Origin: Acinetobacter lwoffii
Lineage (GTDB): Bacteria; Pseudomonadota; Gammaproteobacteria; Pseudomonadales; Moraxellaceae
Assembly: GCF_029024105.1 (NCBI RefSeq)
Contig: NZ_CP118963.1
Span: 3,038,001-3,102,000, forward strand
Length of the DNA: 64,000 nt
Direction of reading: 5' to 3'
Below are positions 16,131 through 25,266 of the stretch, piece by piece. The notes under the pieces are model-generated. The model saw only the letters and a list, made by a program, of their open reading frames with translations. It was not told where the DNA came from and searched no databases. A program made the position numbers and the translations under genes. The number at the start of each line of letters is the position of its first letter. The stretch's first letter is position 1.

Positions 16131-17327
16131 ATGAAGCGAATATCGCCTGTATTAGAAAAAGTGCTAAGACACAGAATCAAGAAATATCTGGTCGAAGATG
16201 AAGTCGTGATGAACTGGCGTATCCTGAAGAAATGCATCCTGATGCTGACCTTGGGATGCGGTGTACATCTGACCTGGCTCGGCTGGGACCTGTTTGTTTT
16301 ATTCAATCCTGAGTATTGGCAATATGTACATATTGAACGGGTTTATTCACAAGTCGTGCTGAACGGCAGTTTTTTATTGATTTTAGCCTTGCTAATTTAT
16401 CCCTGTTATAAATTTCAGGGCAACCGTCTGGTGTAACGTTATCTACCCTATCTAGCAGTTGGCACCTTTGTGGTTTCGTTATGTCGGGATGCCTATATCG
16501 TCGGCGTGATCAGTCCGGTGGCTACCACCGCTTACGTCTGCTTAATTATGGTCGGTCTGGTACTGTTTCATCGCACGCTAGTCTATAGCATGCTGATTCC
16601 TGCCTCCATTTTTCTGGGCGGATGTGCCTATTTAAGTTTCGGTCATCAATTGCCTTATTCACCGCTATTTAATATCGATGACAAGCTTTTCTATAATGGT
16701 TTCTGGCTGTTATCGATGCTGTATTTCATTTTGCCAATTCTGGCCGTCTGCATGGTGTTATTCGAGATTCTGCTGAGCCAATGGCGTCATCGCGAGCAGC
16801 TGATCAAACAGCTGAGTCAGATTGATCCGCTCACCAACCTGTTTAACCGCCGTAGCATCAACCAATGTCTGGATAAACTGAATGCCGCAGCCACTCCCAA
16901 TTATGCTTTAGTGCTATTAGATCTGGATCATTTCAAGAAAATTAATGATCACTATGGCCATCATAAGGGCGATGAAACCTTAGTCGAAGTGAGTGCCGTG
17001 CTGAACCAGCAATTACGCGAAAGTGATGTGGTCGGCCGTTTTGGTGGGGAAGAATTTATTCTCGTGCTTAAAAATACCAGTCTGGAAAAAGCCGAACAAG
17101 TGGCTGAACGCTGCCGCATTGCCATTCAGCAATTGCAGATTTTCAGTGATGAGGGTGAGCTGATTCCGGTGACCGCCAGTTTCGGGATTGCCATTTCTAG
17201 CGCGGAATTACGCCCGCAATAGTTATTAAGTCAGGCCGATCAGGCGCTTTATCAGGCCAAAGCCGGCGGACGTAATCTGGTCAAAGCCTATGCTGAACCG
17301 GTGCCAGCACAGATGCAGGTTTCTTAA
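16131..17327 (+). pseudogene. Diguanylate cyclase (GGDEF) gene with two in-frame stops
   Basis: A continuous frame of 398 codons encodes a membrane diguanylate cyclase interrupted by TAA at 16434-16436 (codon 102) and TAG at 17220-17222 (codon 364). The N-terminal half has about six transmembrane helices; the C-terminal half is a full GGDEF domain with IDPLTNLFNRR, DLDHFKKINDHYGH and the active-site GGEEF. After the second stop the frame runs on with LLSQADQALYQAK, the conserved last helix of GGDEF domains, and ends at TAA 17325-17327. Because no frame changes, both breaks are base substitutions; C-to-T changes in Gln codons would explain each. Without readthrough no complete enzyme can be made. 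Confidence 0.9.
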
Positions 17328-17345
17328 ACGGGTTCAGCTTTTTTT
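17292..17345 (+). terminator. Terminator overlapping the end of the GGDEF gene
   Basis: GCTGAACC (17292-17299) inside the coding end pairs with GGTTCAGC (17331-17338), followed by T7. The loop is long (about 31 bases), so it is only probable. Confidence 0.5.
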
Positions 17346-17355
17346 AAGAACTAGA

Positions 17356-19197
17356 TTATGGATTTTCACTTTGAGCCAACGCTTGCAGTTGTGCCAGCAA
17401 TTCTACCTCGCTAAAGGCACCGGTCAAACGCAAGCCACGAATTTCCTGCTGCTGTGCATTCAAAAATAAATACGTTGGCGGCCCGAGAATTTTCCATTGG
17501 TTTAACAGCGCTTGATGAGAGGCATTATATTGGCTTAAATCCAGCTTGATCAGGAAATATGGCGCCAGAGCCTGCTGCACCGCTGCAGATTTTAAAATAC
17601 GATGTTCGATCGGCTGACAGGCGACACACCAGTCGGCGTAGACATCAATAATGATCTTTTGCCCTTGCGGTGCCTTGGCCAAAATCTGCTGAAATTCTGC
17701 TGCACTGCGTGCTACATGCCACTTGGTTTCTGTACTCGCCTGCTCCACAAAAAAACGCTGACTGTGCTGATATTGACTATAAGCAATATAAGGCACGGCC
17801 AGTACTAGACACAGGATATATAGCCATCTCAAACCGGTACGATGCCAGAAAATCCGGAACAGCACATAAGCCACGAAGGTCATACCCAAAGCTAAGGATA
17901 ACCATTGTAAAGCCGCTTCTGAAATGAGTGGGCGAATAAAATACAGCGCCAGTGCCAGCATGATAAAGGCAAAGAGCACTTTGATCTGATTCATCCAGTG
18001 CCCAGCTTTAGGCAGAATCCGTGCCCCCAGAATACTGGCCAGCAATAAAGGCGTGCCCATCCCAAAACCCAGAGTAAACAGCAACAGAGCCCCCTGCCAC
18101 TGACTTTGTGTCTGGGAAATAAACAACAATGCACCTGCCAGTGGTGCGGTCATGCATGGTCCTACCAGAAGCGCCGAAATCATGCCCATAACGCCCGCAC
18201 TGACCAGACTACCTCCCTGTTGCATGGCTTGTGCCCGGTCCAGACGATGAACCAGACGTTGCGGCAGTTTGATTTCAAACAGGCCAAACAGATTCAGGGC
18301 AAACAGGACAAATAGCACACTAAAAGCAATTAAAGTCCCAGGTTGCTGCAACCAGCGCTGAAAATTCAGGCCGGCCGAAGATGCAATTAGGCCAAGTACT
18401 GCATAGACAGCAGCCATACTGCTGACAAAAGTCAGTGCAATCATCCAGGCTTTCAGGCCTTTACTGTCACGTACAATCAGTGAGGTCAGAATCGGCAGCA
18501 TCGGCAAGGAACACGGCGTAAACGCCAGTAAAATTCCCAGGCCGAAAAACAGCAAAAGCCCATAGCCCAAAGAGCGTTCAAGCAGTTGGGCTGACCATTT
18601 CTGGTCTTGTGCTGCATAGGGTTCGGTTTGTGTGTTGGCTGATGCAGAGATTTCATCTGCTGTAGATTCTGAAGAATCTGCTGTATTAAACAGGGTATTG
18701 TGTTGCAGTGATGAAGTATTCAGATCAAGTAAACGCTTTGTTCCTGATCCGGCAGCTTCAAATTGCACCAGACCGGACAAATCGGTCTTGAACTGAATGG
18801 TTTGTGGCGGATAACAGATCCGGTCTTTGGCACAACCCTGCCAGCTGACCTGATAGGATCGCCCCGCCTGAGTCGGGATCTGAAACTTTAACTGCTGATA
18901 ATAAACCTGGGTATGCCCATAGTTGTCATCATATAAATCTTCAGCGGGTGGCAACTCAAACGTCACCGGCTGGTTGCCCTGCCGGACTTCAATTTTATGC
19001 TGATACAGATAATAGTTGTCCGGAATCTGCCAGCTCAGTTCAGCCTGCTGCTGACTGGTGGAGATCACGCTCACAGGAAAGGCCTGCTCGGCAGACAACA
19101 ATGCAGTTTCCGCCTGAGCAGGACTGCTGAACAAGGTGCTTCCCAAAATAACCGGGGCAAGCATTTTCCCCCAGGTCGGGAACTGCGAGTATTTCAT
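17356..19197 (-). CDS. dsbD: Thiol:disulfide interchange protein DsbD
   Basis: DsbD carries electrons from cytoplasmic thioredoxin across the inner membrane to periplasmic DsbC/DsbG and CcmG. The 613-residue protein has all three parts: a signal peptide and N-terminal immunoglobulin-like domain with the Cys pair in CAKDRICYPP (about residues 118-124), an eight-helix membrane domain with the cysteines in FTPCSLPML and VGPCMTAPL, and a C-terminal thioredoxin domain with DWCVACQPIE near residue 523. All six key cysteines are present. The gene is transcribed toward the GGDEF remnant; the beta-barrel gene upstream is in the same direction with an 18-bp gap. Confidence 0.96.
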   Translation of the reverse strand: MKYSQFPTWGKMLAPVILGSTLFSSPAQAETALLSAEQAFPVSVISTSQQQAELSWQIPDNYYLYQHKIEVRQGNQPVTFELPPAEDLYDDNYGHTQVYYQQLKFQIPTQAGRSYQVSWQGCAKDRICYPPQTIQFKTDLSGLVQFEAAGSGTKRLLDLNTSSLQHNTLFNTADSSESTADEISASANTQTEPYAAQDQKWSAQLLERSLGYGLLLFFGLGILLAFTPCSLPMLPILTSLIVRDSKGLKAWMIALTFVSSMAAVYAVLGLIASSAGLNFQRWLQQPGTLIAFSVLFVLFALNLFGLFEIKLPQRLVHRLDRAQAMQQGGSLVSAGVMGMISALLVGPCMTAPLAGALLFISQTQSQWQGALLLFTLGFGMGTPLLLASILGARILPKAGHWMNQIKVLFAFIMLALALYFIRPLISEAALQWLSLALGMTFVAYVLFRIFWHRTGLRWLYILCLVLAVPYIAYSQYQHSQRFFVEQASTETKWHVARSAAEFQQILAKAPQGQKIIIDVYADWCVACQPIEHRILKSAAVQQALAPYFLIKLDLSQYNASHQALLNQWKILGPPTYLFLNAQQQEIRGLRLTGAFSEVELLAQLQALAQSENP

Positions 19198-19215
19198 CTT
19201 CTATGAATGAGTATC

Positions 19216-19971
19216 TTAGAACAGCACAGAGAAACCTAGGCCTGAGAAGTAGCTTCGATCTGCACCATCCAGATCTACACCGACATTCGCATCTAACTGG
19301 ACACGATCGTTTAAAGCATACATGACCCCGGTACCGAGTGCGTATTGATTATCGACACTTTCCGCTTTACGGTAAATCAGTTCAGAATAACCTGACCAGC
19401 GATCAGTAATGCGGTAGCCTAGAGAAGGAATCGCAGACACTGCCCAGTTGCTGTCCTGCCATTCATAACGCATGGTCAATGCGGTACTGACCAAGTCATT
19501 ATATTGATACGACACGACAGAACCCAAGCTGTAAATATCTTCTTCATTAGTGAAACCGGCATTGCCTGTTGCAATGATGGCTTCGGCCAGCAAAGCCATA
19601 CTGAGTTTGTCATCATCCAAATCAATGGCCTTTTTCAGACCAATACTAACATCGCCCAGACCATCATCTTCTTCGGTCTGGCCATTGGATTTCACTTGGG
19701 TCCAGGTCGGGCCAGCCCAACCTAAACGCAATTCCAGATCATCACTGAGTCCGGTACGTAACAACATATCTGCACTGAGTGTGGTCGCGGTCTGATCGCC
19801 CGACTTGCTATAACGCGCTGTAGGCAAGCCTTGCTCCCAAGCGACATTTCCGACTGGAGTAATTCCAGTACTGAGACCCTCACCTGGTCGATCAAATTCA
19901 AAATCTGCTGCGAAAAGCTGTGCACTACAACCGGCCAGTGCAATCAAACCCAAGGTTTTTAATGTTGTCAT
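19216..19971 (-). CDS. Exported beta-barrel protein (phenol MetA-degradation family)
   Basis: A 251-residue exported protein with a signal peptide (MTTLKTLGLIALAGCSAQLFA) and alternating beta-strand patterns ending in a C-terminal Phe (GLGFSVLF), so an outer-membrane barrel is likely. The pattern (RPGEGLSTGITPVGNVAWEQ, LRTGLSDDLELRLGW, GLGDVSIGLKK) fits the Phenol_MetA_deg transporter-like family; the true substrate is unknown. The Cys in the signal peptide (LAGCSAQ) could make it a lipoprotein, but the downstream FAAD looks like a signal peptidase I site. It lies 18 bp from dsbD and probably shares its transcript. Confidence 0.8.
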   Translation of the reverse strand: MTTLKTLGLIALAGCSAQLFAADFEFDRPGEGLSTGITPVGNVAWEQGLPTARYSKSGDQTATTLSADMLLRTGLSDDLELRLGWAGPTWTQVKSNGQTEEDDGLGDVSIGLKKAIDLDDDKLSMALLAEAIIATGNAGFTNEEDIYSLGSVVSYQYNDLVSTALTMRYEWQDSNWAVSAIPSLGYRITDRWSGYSELIYRKAESVDNQYALGTGVMYALNDRVQLDANVGVDLDGADRSYFSGLGFSVLF

Positions 19972-19992
19972 GTTGGAGCTCTTTATTAAAAT

Positions 19993-20535
19993 TTAACTGA
20001 GTTCTTTGGTCATTTTTGCGCCATGCTTGCGAAGCAGTTCTAGCGTCTGTTTTTCTTCATCCAAGGCTTCTGACCAGTTGATTTCATCAAAATCACAATC
20101 AAAGAATAGATCACTAATTGAAGATAAAATAGTCATGCCATCTTCATCTTTGCTATTTGGATCGACTTTTTCATCCAGTAAACGCTGTACAGCTGGCGCG
20201 CATGCGGCACTTGCGGCATCCCAGAGTGGACCATAAATTTCTTCTGCATCCCACAAATGCAGATTCACTTTGGCCTGGATCAGTTCTTCCAGAATCTGTA
20301 AATGTACCGCCAAACGTGCCTGTTTCTCCTCTTCTGAAAGTGGTGTTCCGGCTTCATACAGCTCACACACTTCTTCCCACCATTTAAACAGGCCATCTGA
20401 CCAGACCGAAATCACCGGGCCTTTGTCATGATCAATAAAATTCGGGTTGAGTCCATCTGCCAGCAGCTGTTTGACCTGGTCCAGATTTAATTCTTCGAGT
20501 GCTTGCACAAAAAGTTGTTGTTGCGCAGTTAACAT
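19993..20535 (-). CDS. Ankyrin-repeat protein
   Basis: A 180-residue cytoplasmic protein with degenerate ankyrin repeats: VQALEELNLDQVKQLLADGLNPN near the N-terminus and VQRLLDEKVDPNSKDEDGMTIL in the second half, then LELLRKHGAKM at the end. Between them is an acidic helical insert. No signal peptide or enzyme motif. I use ATG 20535; GTG 20547 is in frame upstream. The gene precedes the barrel gene and dsbD in the same direction (gap 21 bp). Partner unknown. Confidence 0.8.
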   Translation of the reverse strand: MLTAQQQLFVQALEELNLDQVKQLLADGLNPNFIDHDKGPVISVWSDGLFKWWEEVCELYEAGTPLSEEEKQARLAVHLQILEELIQAKVNLHLWDAEEIYGPLWDAASAACAPAVQRLLDEKVDPNSKDEDGMTILSSISDLFFDCDFDEINWSEALDEEKQTLELLRKHGAKMTKELS

Positions 20536-20624
20536 GATGGAGCTCACTTTGATTCGTTTTCGACTATTATGCCGAATAAAGCAGGATTTGTTGTGCTTCT
20601 CATAACTATATTTTTGTTTAATAC

Positions 20625-20648
20625 GAAAAAAGCCCCGCAGGGCTTTTT
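20625..20648. terminator. Terminator of hpf
   Basis: AGCCC-CGCA-GGGCT between A6 and T5, just after the hpf stop codon on the minus strand. Confidence 0.85.
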
Positions 20649-20662
20649 CAAATCGGTTCGGC

Positions 20663-21028
20663 TTAGTCTTCGATATCCGCAGTATCTGTGTCTGCTAGTT
20701 CGAGAGCGCCAGGACGAACATTGTCTTTTTTCTCGATCACATGTTCCAGACTACGTTTTAGTCGGTCAATTGCACCATGGATCGCAGTATCGACATTATG
20801 GCCACGATGATTGACTACGACAGGTTTCAAGCCTGCAGGACGCGCTTCAATCATACAACGAATATCGTCATCGCCGCCTTTGGCGCCATTTTCATCACTA
20901 AGATGGACTGAAAAATGGGTAATACGTTCGCTGTGGCGCTGGAATTCTTGATTTAATTCTTCCCGTACATAAGTAATTAAACGATCACTATTCTGAATGT
21001 GGTTATCGGTACGAAGTTCAATATTCAT
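20663..21028 (-). CDS. hpf: Ribosome hibernation promoting factor / YfiA family
   Basis: HPF/RaiA-type protein that binds the 30S subunit in stationary phase and stops translation by blocking the tRNA channel. The 121-residue protein begins MNIELRTDNHIQNSDRLITYV, with the family's basic groove (RFxxHxxxIxxxxV pattern in QRHSERITHFSVHL) and the IEARPAGLKPVVVNHRG strand, and ends in an acidic tail. It is slightly longer than E. coli HPF (95) and close to YfiA (113). The usual neighbour rpoN is not in the upstream kilobase. Confidence 0.85.
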   Translation of the reverse strand: MNIELRTDNHIQNSDRLITYVREELNQEFQRHSERITHFSVHLSDENGAKGGDDDIRCMIEARPAGLKPVVVNHRGHNVDTAIHGAIDRLKRSLEHVIEKKDNVRPGALELADTDTADIED

Positions 21029-22035
21029 ATATTACCATCCTCAATCTTTGTAACTTTTGAGTGCAAAATTTTTTATCTTGGCACGTTTGTAGCTTGCTGT
21101 TTCGCATCGCATTTCACTTCTTCAAATGATTGGAATCACACCCTCCATTTTGAATGATGAACACATTTTTGAGTCTGCAGAATCGTGTCCTTATATCTTG
21201 AATATCGGCTGTATCTTGGAAATATGCAAGTGATATTTTGGTTTTTTAGCAAAAGAATAATCCATTGTGACAACTGCTTACTCAGCTCAAAAATACAGGA
21301 TTTTTCAAACGGAAATTTCACAACCTTTCACATGATTTAATTTGAAATAATTTTTTAGCCAGACCGATAAATCGCTTAAATAACACTCGACCAGAAAACC
21401 TAAAAAAGGAGGAATTAAAAGTATTTTTTATCGAAATTAGCTCACTTTTACCTAATAATTTATCTTATAAGATCAGCGCCTAGTCAGCCTTACAGTCCTG
21501 AATAGATCATTTGCTTTATCATTATTTAGTTGCTTTTGCATAACCGGGAAAAATACTCTTTCGTCATTTTAAAATAACAACCTGCAAAATAATTTTTTAT
21601 TGAAATATAAGACCGTTCAATCTCACTTGAAGAGGCTGAGAACAGGCTTATAAAACGACGGTCATTTGAGATTTTCAAACTAACCTCATTACACAAACAG
21701 AACAAAGCTGTTCAGCCTCAGGCCCAAATTAATTACTAAACAATCTGTATATCCCCCCCTATTTTTTACTGATTTTGTAAGTTAATCATCGTAAATTGAA
21801 GTGATTTTATATTTTTAGTTATACATTCAGTCTTTTAAGGCACTACATATTCAACTTTATTTAAAAAATAATAATTTAGAGAAGTATCAGCGAAAGGCAA
21901 TGAAAACTGAGGAAGATGATCGTCTTCATTCAACTCATGGGGGCTGAAATATATTTAAGTCAGCGATCACTTTTAACTTTATTTTTACTTATTAATCTGT
22001 ATGCTTATTCTGCTTTCTCGGGGGGATAGATTTAA
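21029..22035. other. One-kilobase AT-rich gap between hpf and the Tsx-like gene
   Basis: I see no convincing gene here. Possible structure lies between 21611 and 21720: GACCGT/ACGGTC (21611-21616 and 21658-21663), and an imperfect pairing of GAGGCTGAGAACAG near 21631 with CTGTTCAGCCTC near 21707, plus a GAACA-aagc-TGTTC hairpin. A structured RNA or the long leader of the next gene is possible. The Tsx promoter presumably lies in the last 100 bp. An ATG at 21900 opens a 15-codon frame with poor ribosome binding, which I do not call. Confidence 0.4.
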
Positions 22036-22761
22036 ATGAAATTTACACAACTTACGGCACTTTGTGCATTGGCTTCAACTGCAGCATTTGCTCAAGCAAA
22101 ACCAGTTTGGCAGGACTTTAGCGTTACAGGTCTTTATGGCGAAAACTATGAAGTTGTAGACGATCAGCAAACTACTTTAACTGTTGAATATGCTGCAAAA
22201 GTTAAATATGCAGATGTATTCTTCTTTATGGATCGTCTGCGCGGTGGCGATGATGTTAAAAGTACGTACTTTGAGTTATCACCACGTTTAAGCTTAAGCG
22301 AAGTTACAGGCCAAAAACTTGCCTTTGGTCCAGTGAAAGATGTGCTTATTTCAACAACGTGGGAAGGTTCAGATAATGCTGATAACTTCCTATATGGCGT
22401 GGGCTTTGACCTTGATATCCCATACTTTCAATATGCAAGCTTAAATCTTTATCGTGCAAACAATGAAAAAGTGTTTGGCAATAAAGACGATTATCAAATG
22501 ACGCTTACCTATGGTGTGCCATTTAAACTGGGTGCTGAAGATTTTCTTGTAGATGGCTTCCTTGATTGGTCAACTGCTGAAAAAGACGCTCAAGCAAGCG
22601 AGTTAAACTGGACTACACAGTGGAAATGGAATGCGGGCAAACACATTTCTCCAGATACCCGTTTATACCTCGGTGTTGAACATTCAGTGTGGAACAATAA
22701 GTTTGGTCTTAAAAATCAAGATGAAAACAATGTCAGCGCACTTGTGAAATATCATTTCTAA
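22036..22761 (+). CDS. Tsx-like outer-membrane channel (nucleoside-specific porin family)
   Basis: An outer-membrane beta-barrel of the Tsx/OmpK family that would let nucleosides or other small solutes cross. The 241-residue precursor has a signal peptide (MKFTQLTALCALASTAAFAQ), then WQDFSVTGLYGENYEV, alternating strands with aromatic girdles, FDLDIPYFQYASLNLY in the middle and a terminal YHF, the outer-membrane assembly signal. A GGGGGGAT sequence lies before the ATG. It has its own terminator and a long upstream gap, so it is monocistronic. Confidence 0.85.
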   Translation: MKFTQLTALCALASTAAFAQAKPVWQDFSVTGLYGENYEVVDDQQTTLTVEYAAKVKYADVFFFMDRLRGGDDVKSTYFELSPRLSLSEVTGQKLAFGPVKDVLISTTWEGSDNADNFLYGVGFDLDIPYFQYASLNLYRANNEKVFGNKDDYQMTLTYGVPFKLGAEDFLVDGFLDWSTAEKDAQASELNWTTQWKWNAGKHISPDTRLYLGVEHSVWNNKFGLKNQDENNVSALVKYHF

Positions 22762-22775
22762 TTGATGTATGATCG

Positions 22776-22804
22776 AAAGCAGAACTCCGGTTCTGCTTTT
22801 TTTA
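22776..22804 (+). terminator. Terminator of the Tsx-like gene
   Basis: AGCAGAAC-tccg-GTTCTGCT followed by T7, about 16 bp after the stop. Confidence 0.95.
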
Positions 22805-22841
22805 AACTGTGATTTCAGCTCACCTCTACTAGAACAAGAAT

Positions 22842-23354
22842 ATGCCTGATTTTGATATTCGACCTGCGACCGAACATGATCTTGAAACCATCCTCAAGAT
22901 TTATAATCAGGAAGTACTTTATGGTACTGCGACCTGGAACAGAACAGCCTTTGATCTGAACTATTTCAAAATCTGGTTTAAACAGCTTAAAAATCAGAAT
23001 TTCCCGGTTTTTGTGGTTGAAGATACGCGAAATCAAGTCGTTGCTGGCTATGCTTGTTATGATCAGTTTCGTAGTATTCAGGGCTTTCAACAGACGGTAG
23101 AACATTCCATCTTTTTAAATCCAGATTATGCAGGGCAAGGTTTGGGTTCTAAATTATTACAGTATTTAATTGAACAGGCTCAAGTACAGAAATTGCATAT
23201 CATGGTCGCAGCGATTGATTCAGAAAACACCTCATCGATTCGTCTGCATGAAAAACTGGGTTTCGTTCAAACTGCCTATATGCCGCAAGTCGGACAGAAG
23301 TTTGGGCAATGGCGTGATTTGGTCCTCTTGCAACTGAATCTGGATCGAGCTTGA
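22842..23354 (+). CDS. GNAT-family N-acetyltransferase
   Basis: A 170-residue acetyltransferase of the phosphinothricin-acetyltransferase-like GNAT group: FDIRPATEHDLETILKIYNQ at the N-terminus, the motif A acetyl-CoA loop GQGLGSKLLQYLI near 100-112 (with DYAGQG before it) and RLHEKLGFVQTAYMPQVG near the end, as in Pat/YncA proteins. It probably acetylates an amino acid analogue or toxin-like amine. Monocistronic with a terminator just upstream. Confidence 0.93.
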   Translation: MPDFDIRPATEHDLETILKIYNQEVLYGTATWNRTAFDLNYFKIWFKQLKNQNFPVFVVEDTRNQVVAGYACYDQFRSIQGFQQTVEHSIFLNPDYAGQGLGSKLLQYLIEQAQVQKLHIMVAAIDSENTSSIRLHEKLGFVQTAYMPQVGQKFGQWRDLVLLQLNLDRA

Positions 23355-23526
23355 TTCATTCTTAGTTTAAAGCTATTCCAGAACTGCTTTCTGGACACTC
23401 CTTTTCAGCTTTTTAATATTTGGTCATCACGATATTTGGTTGTTATCCAGTTTAATAAGCACAAGTTCTATTTACTTATACTAGCGGCTATGTATTATTC
23501 AGCTCAAAATCATACTGAATAACACT

Positions 23527-24249
23527 ATGTATAAATCTCTATTGTCTATCGGTCTTTTAGGTTTAAGCGCGCACACTTTTGCTGATTCAGATTTTGAAAA
23601 AGAGCTCCGCTCAGGCTGTAGCAAAGTGCAAAGCTATGCAAATAATGGCAAGAAATTCTACGACCAAAAACAATATCAAAAGGCTATAGCGCAATTTGAG
23701 CAACAAGCCGCTTGGTCATCTTTTTGTGCGATGAATGTAGAAGACGGCGTTACAGCTTTTTCTGAGCGTGATATCACCACGGCATTTAATAATGTCGGTT
23801 TAAGTTATGCCAAGCTTGGAAAACCGCAATGGGCACGCGCCTGGTTTTCCGTTTTTCCGAATACTAAAGCCAGCCAGTTCAATCTAAAACAGTTACCTGC
23901 ACCAGAAAAACCGAAGAATTTTGCAGGAAAATATGTCCGCTATGCAGGTTTTGGTCAGTGGAATACGATGGAAGTTAAACGGGCTTCGAATGCCTACCAG
24001 ATTGAGTTTAATGGACTCTATATGGGTTTACGCAGTCTGATTTATGGACCAAATATGGGAGAATTTTTAACCCGTATGTCGCTGAATAAAGCTCAGGCCA
24101 ATTACAGCGTAGAAGATTGCAAAATTGATTTGAAATTTCAGTTTAACGCTCAAATTGGACAACAGATTGTGGTGAATAGCAACAATCCAATGTCTTGCGG
24201 TTTTGGCCATAATGTCTCAGCGGATGGCATGTATTTAAAGGTTGAGTGA
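23527..24249 (+). CDS. Exported hypothetical protein with TPR-like helices
   Basis: A 240-residue protein with a signal peptide (MYKSLLSIGLLGLSAHTFA). The N-terminal half has a tetratricopeptide-like pattern (AIAQFEQQAAWSSFC; NNVGLSYAKLGKPQWARAW) and the C-terminal half is beta-rich with two cysteines (VEDCKIDL and NPMSCGFG) that might form a disulfide. I recognise no family and know no partner. It lies between the GNAT gene and the PLD-like gene in the same direction with gaps of about 170 and 66 bp. Confidence 0.75.
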   Translation: MYKSLLSIGLLGLSAHTFADSDFEKELRSGCSKVQSYANNGKKFYDQKQYQKAIAQFEQQAAWSSFCAMNVEDGVTAFSERDITTAFNNVGLSYAKLGKPQWARAWFSVFPNTKASQFNLKQLPAPEKPKNFAGKYVRYAGFGQWNTMEVKRASNAYQIEFNGLYMGLRSLIYGPNMGEFLTRMSLNKAQANYSVEDCKIDLKFQFNAQIGQQIVVNSNNPMSCGFGHNVSADGMYLKVE

Positions 24250-24315
24250 TTGCTGATTCAGCGATATCTTATTCCCCTATAACAAACATAATATTCAAAA
24301 TATTACAGGGAAAAT

Positions 24316-25023
24316 ATGGCTAAATTTCTAAATACCAGTGCAACCAATTTTTTCTTAGAAGAACTCATTAAAAATGCCAAAGAACGTCTAATTTTAATCA
24401 GTCCGTATTTACGTCTCAATGACCGTATTAAAGAATTATTAGAAGACAAAGACCGGTTAAAAATTGATGTTCGCATTGTCTATGGCAAAAGTGATTTGCA
24501 TCCTGAAGAAATCAAATGGATTCAAAAACTGGACTATGTGCGTTTGAGTTTCTGCAAAAACCTGCATGCAAAGTGCTATCTCAATGAATCGGAATGTATT
24601 ATTTCGAGTTTGAATTTATATGAATTTAGCCAGGTCAATAACAATGAAATGGGCATTTCAGTTCGTAAGTATGAAGATGATGAGGTTTTTAAAGATGCGT
24701 ATGAAGAAGCGCAGCGTATTATTCGGATTAGCGAAGAAGTCCGGATCAGCTTAGATGAAGTCAAAGCTAATCCGAACACTGAGGATTTAGGTCAAACTGA
24801 TGAAGAAGCTAATGCCTTTAGTAAATTGACCACCTCCAAACTGGCTGCCAAATATAAAATTAAAACAGCAGATTTACTTGAAAAGTTAGTGGATAAAGGC
24901 TTTTTAAAGCTGAATGACACGGGTAAACATTTTTTAACTGACCAAGGCAAATCCATCGGTGGTGAATACCGTCCAAGTCAGTACGGCGGCTATTTTTTAT
25001 GGAATGAAAATACGGAGATCTAA
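24316..25023 (+). CDS. Phospholipase D-like protein with C-terminal winged-helix-like region
   Basis: A 235-residue cytoplasmic protein with a single PLD/nuclease-type HKD-like motif: HAKCYL at 84-89 (His84, Lys86), then SSLNLYEF and NNNEMGI at 108-114. One HKD copy suggests a homodimer, as in Nuc-type and restriction-type PLD nucleases. The C-terminal part (FSKLTTSKLAAKYKIKTADL, LVDKGFLKLNDTGKHFLTDQG) looks like a helix-turn-helix domain that reads DNA or partners. The end GGEYRPSQYGGYFLW is like the C-terminus of Rha/antirepressor-type proteins. Nuclease or regulator cannot be told apart. A repeat element follows its stop. Confidence 0.75.
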   Translation: MAKFLNTSATNFFLEELIKNAKERLILISPYLRLNDRIKELLEDKDRLKIDVRIVYGKSDLHPEEIKWIQKLDYVRLSFCKNLHAKCYLNESECIISSLNLYEFSQVNNNEMGISVRKYEDDEVFKDAYEEAQRIIRISEEVRISLDEVKANPNTEDLGQTDEEANAFSKLTTSKLAAKYKIKTADLLEKLVDKGFLKLNDTGKHFLTDQGKSIGGEYRPSQYGGYFLWNENTEI

Positions 25024-25037
25024 TCCCTCCATTATTC

Positions 25038-25262
25038 AAAAAAGAAAATTCCCCTCTCTTTAAGAGATGAGAAGCTCTGCTTCGTAAGAGGAGATTTAAA
25101 ATTTAATCCCTCCAAACCTCCCTTTCTTACGCTTCGATATAAAGCAGTGCTTATATCTTGCTTAGGGAGGCTTTTTCCCTCTCCTTCTAGGAGAGGATTA
25201 GGGAGAGGTAAATAAAGATAAACCCTCATCCCCCGCCTTCTCCCATAGGAGAAGGAGCTAAA
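25038..25262. repeat. Composite intergenic repeat (CCCTC/GAGGG palindromes)
   Basis: Between the PLD-like gene and urtE lies a chain of pyrimidine/purine-rich palindromes: CCTCTCTTTAAGAGATGAG, TTTAATCCCTCCAAACCTCC with GGGAGGC, CCTCTCCTTCTAGGAGAGG, and CCTTCTCCCATAGGAGAAGG. The block ATTTAATCCCTCC-ACCTCCCTTT recurs at 43647-43680 and AAGAAAATTCCCCTC at 12945. Such elements are dispersed non-coding repeats of Acinetobacter genomes; their role is unknown. Confidence 0.7.
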
Positions 25263-25266
25263 AGCC

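Noticed and set aside
21900..21947. 15-codon leader-like frame (MKTEEDDRLHSTHGG)
   Set aside because: AAAGG is too close to the ATG, no attenuator hairpin follows, and the gene downstream is not a biosynthetic gene.
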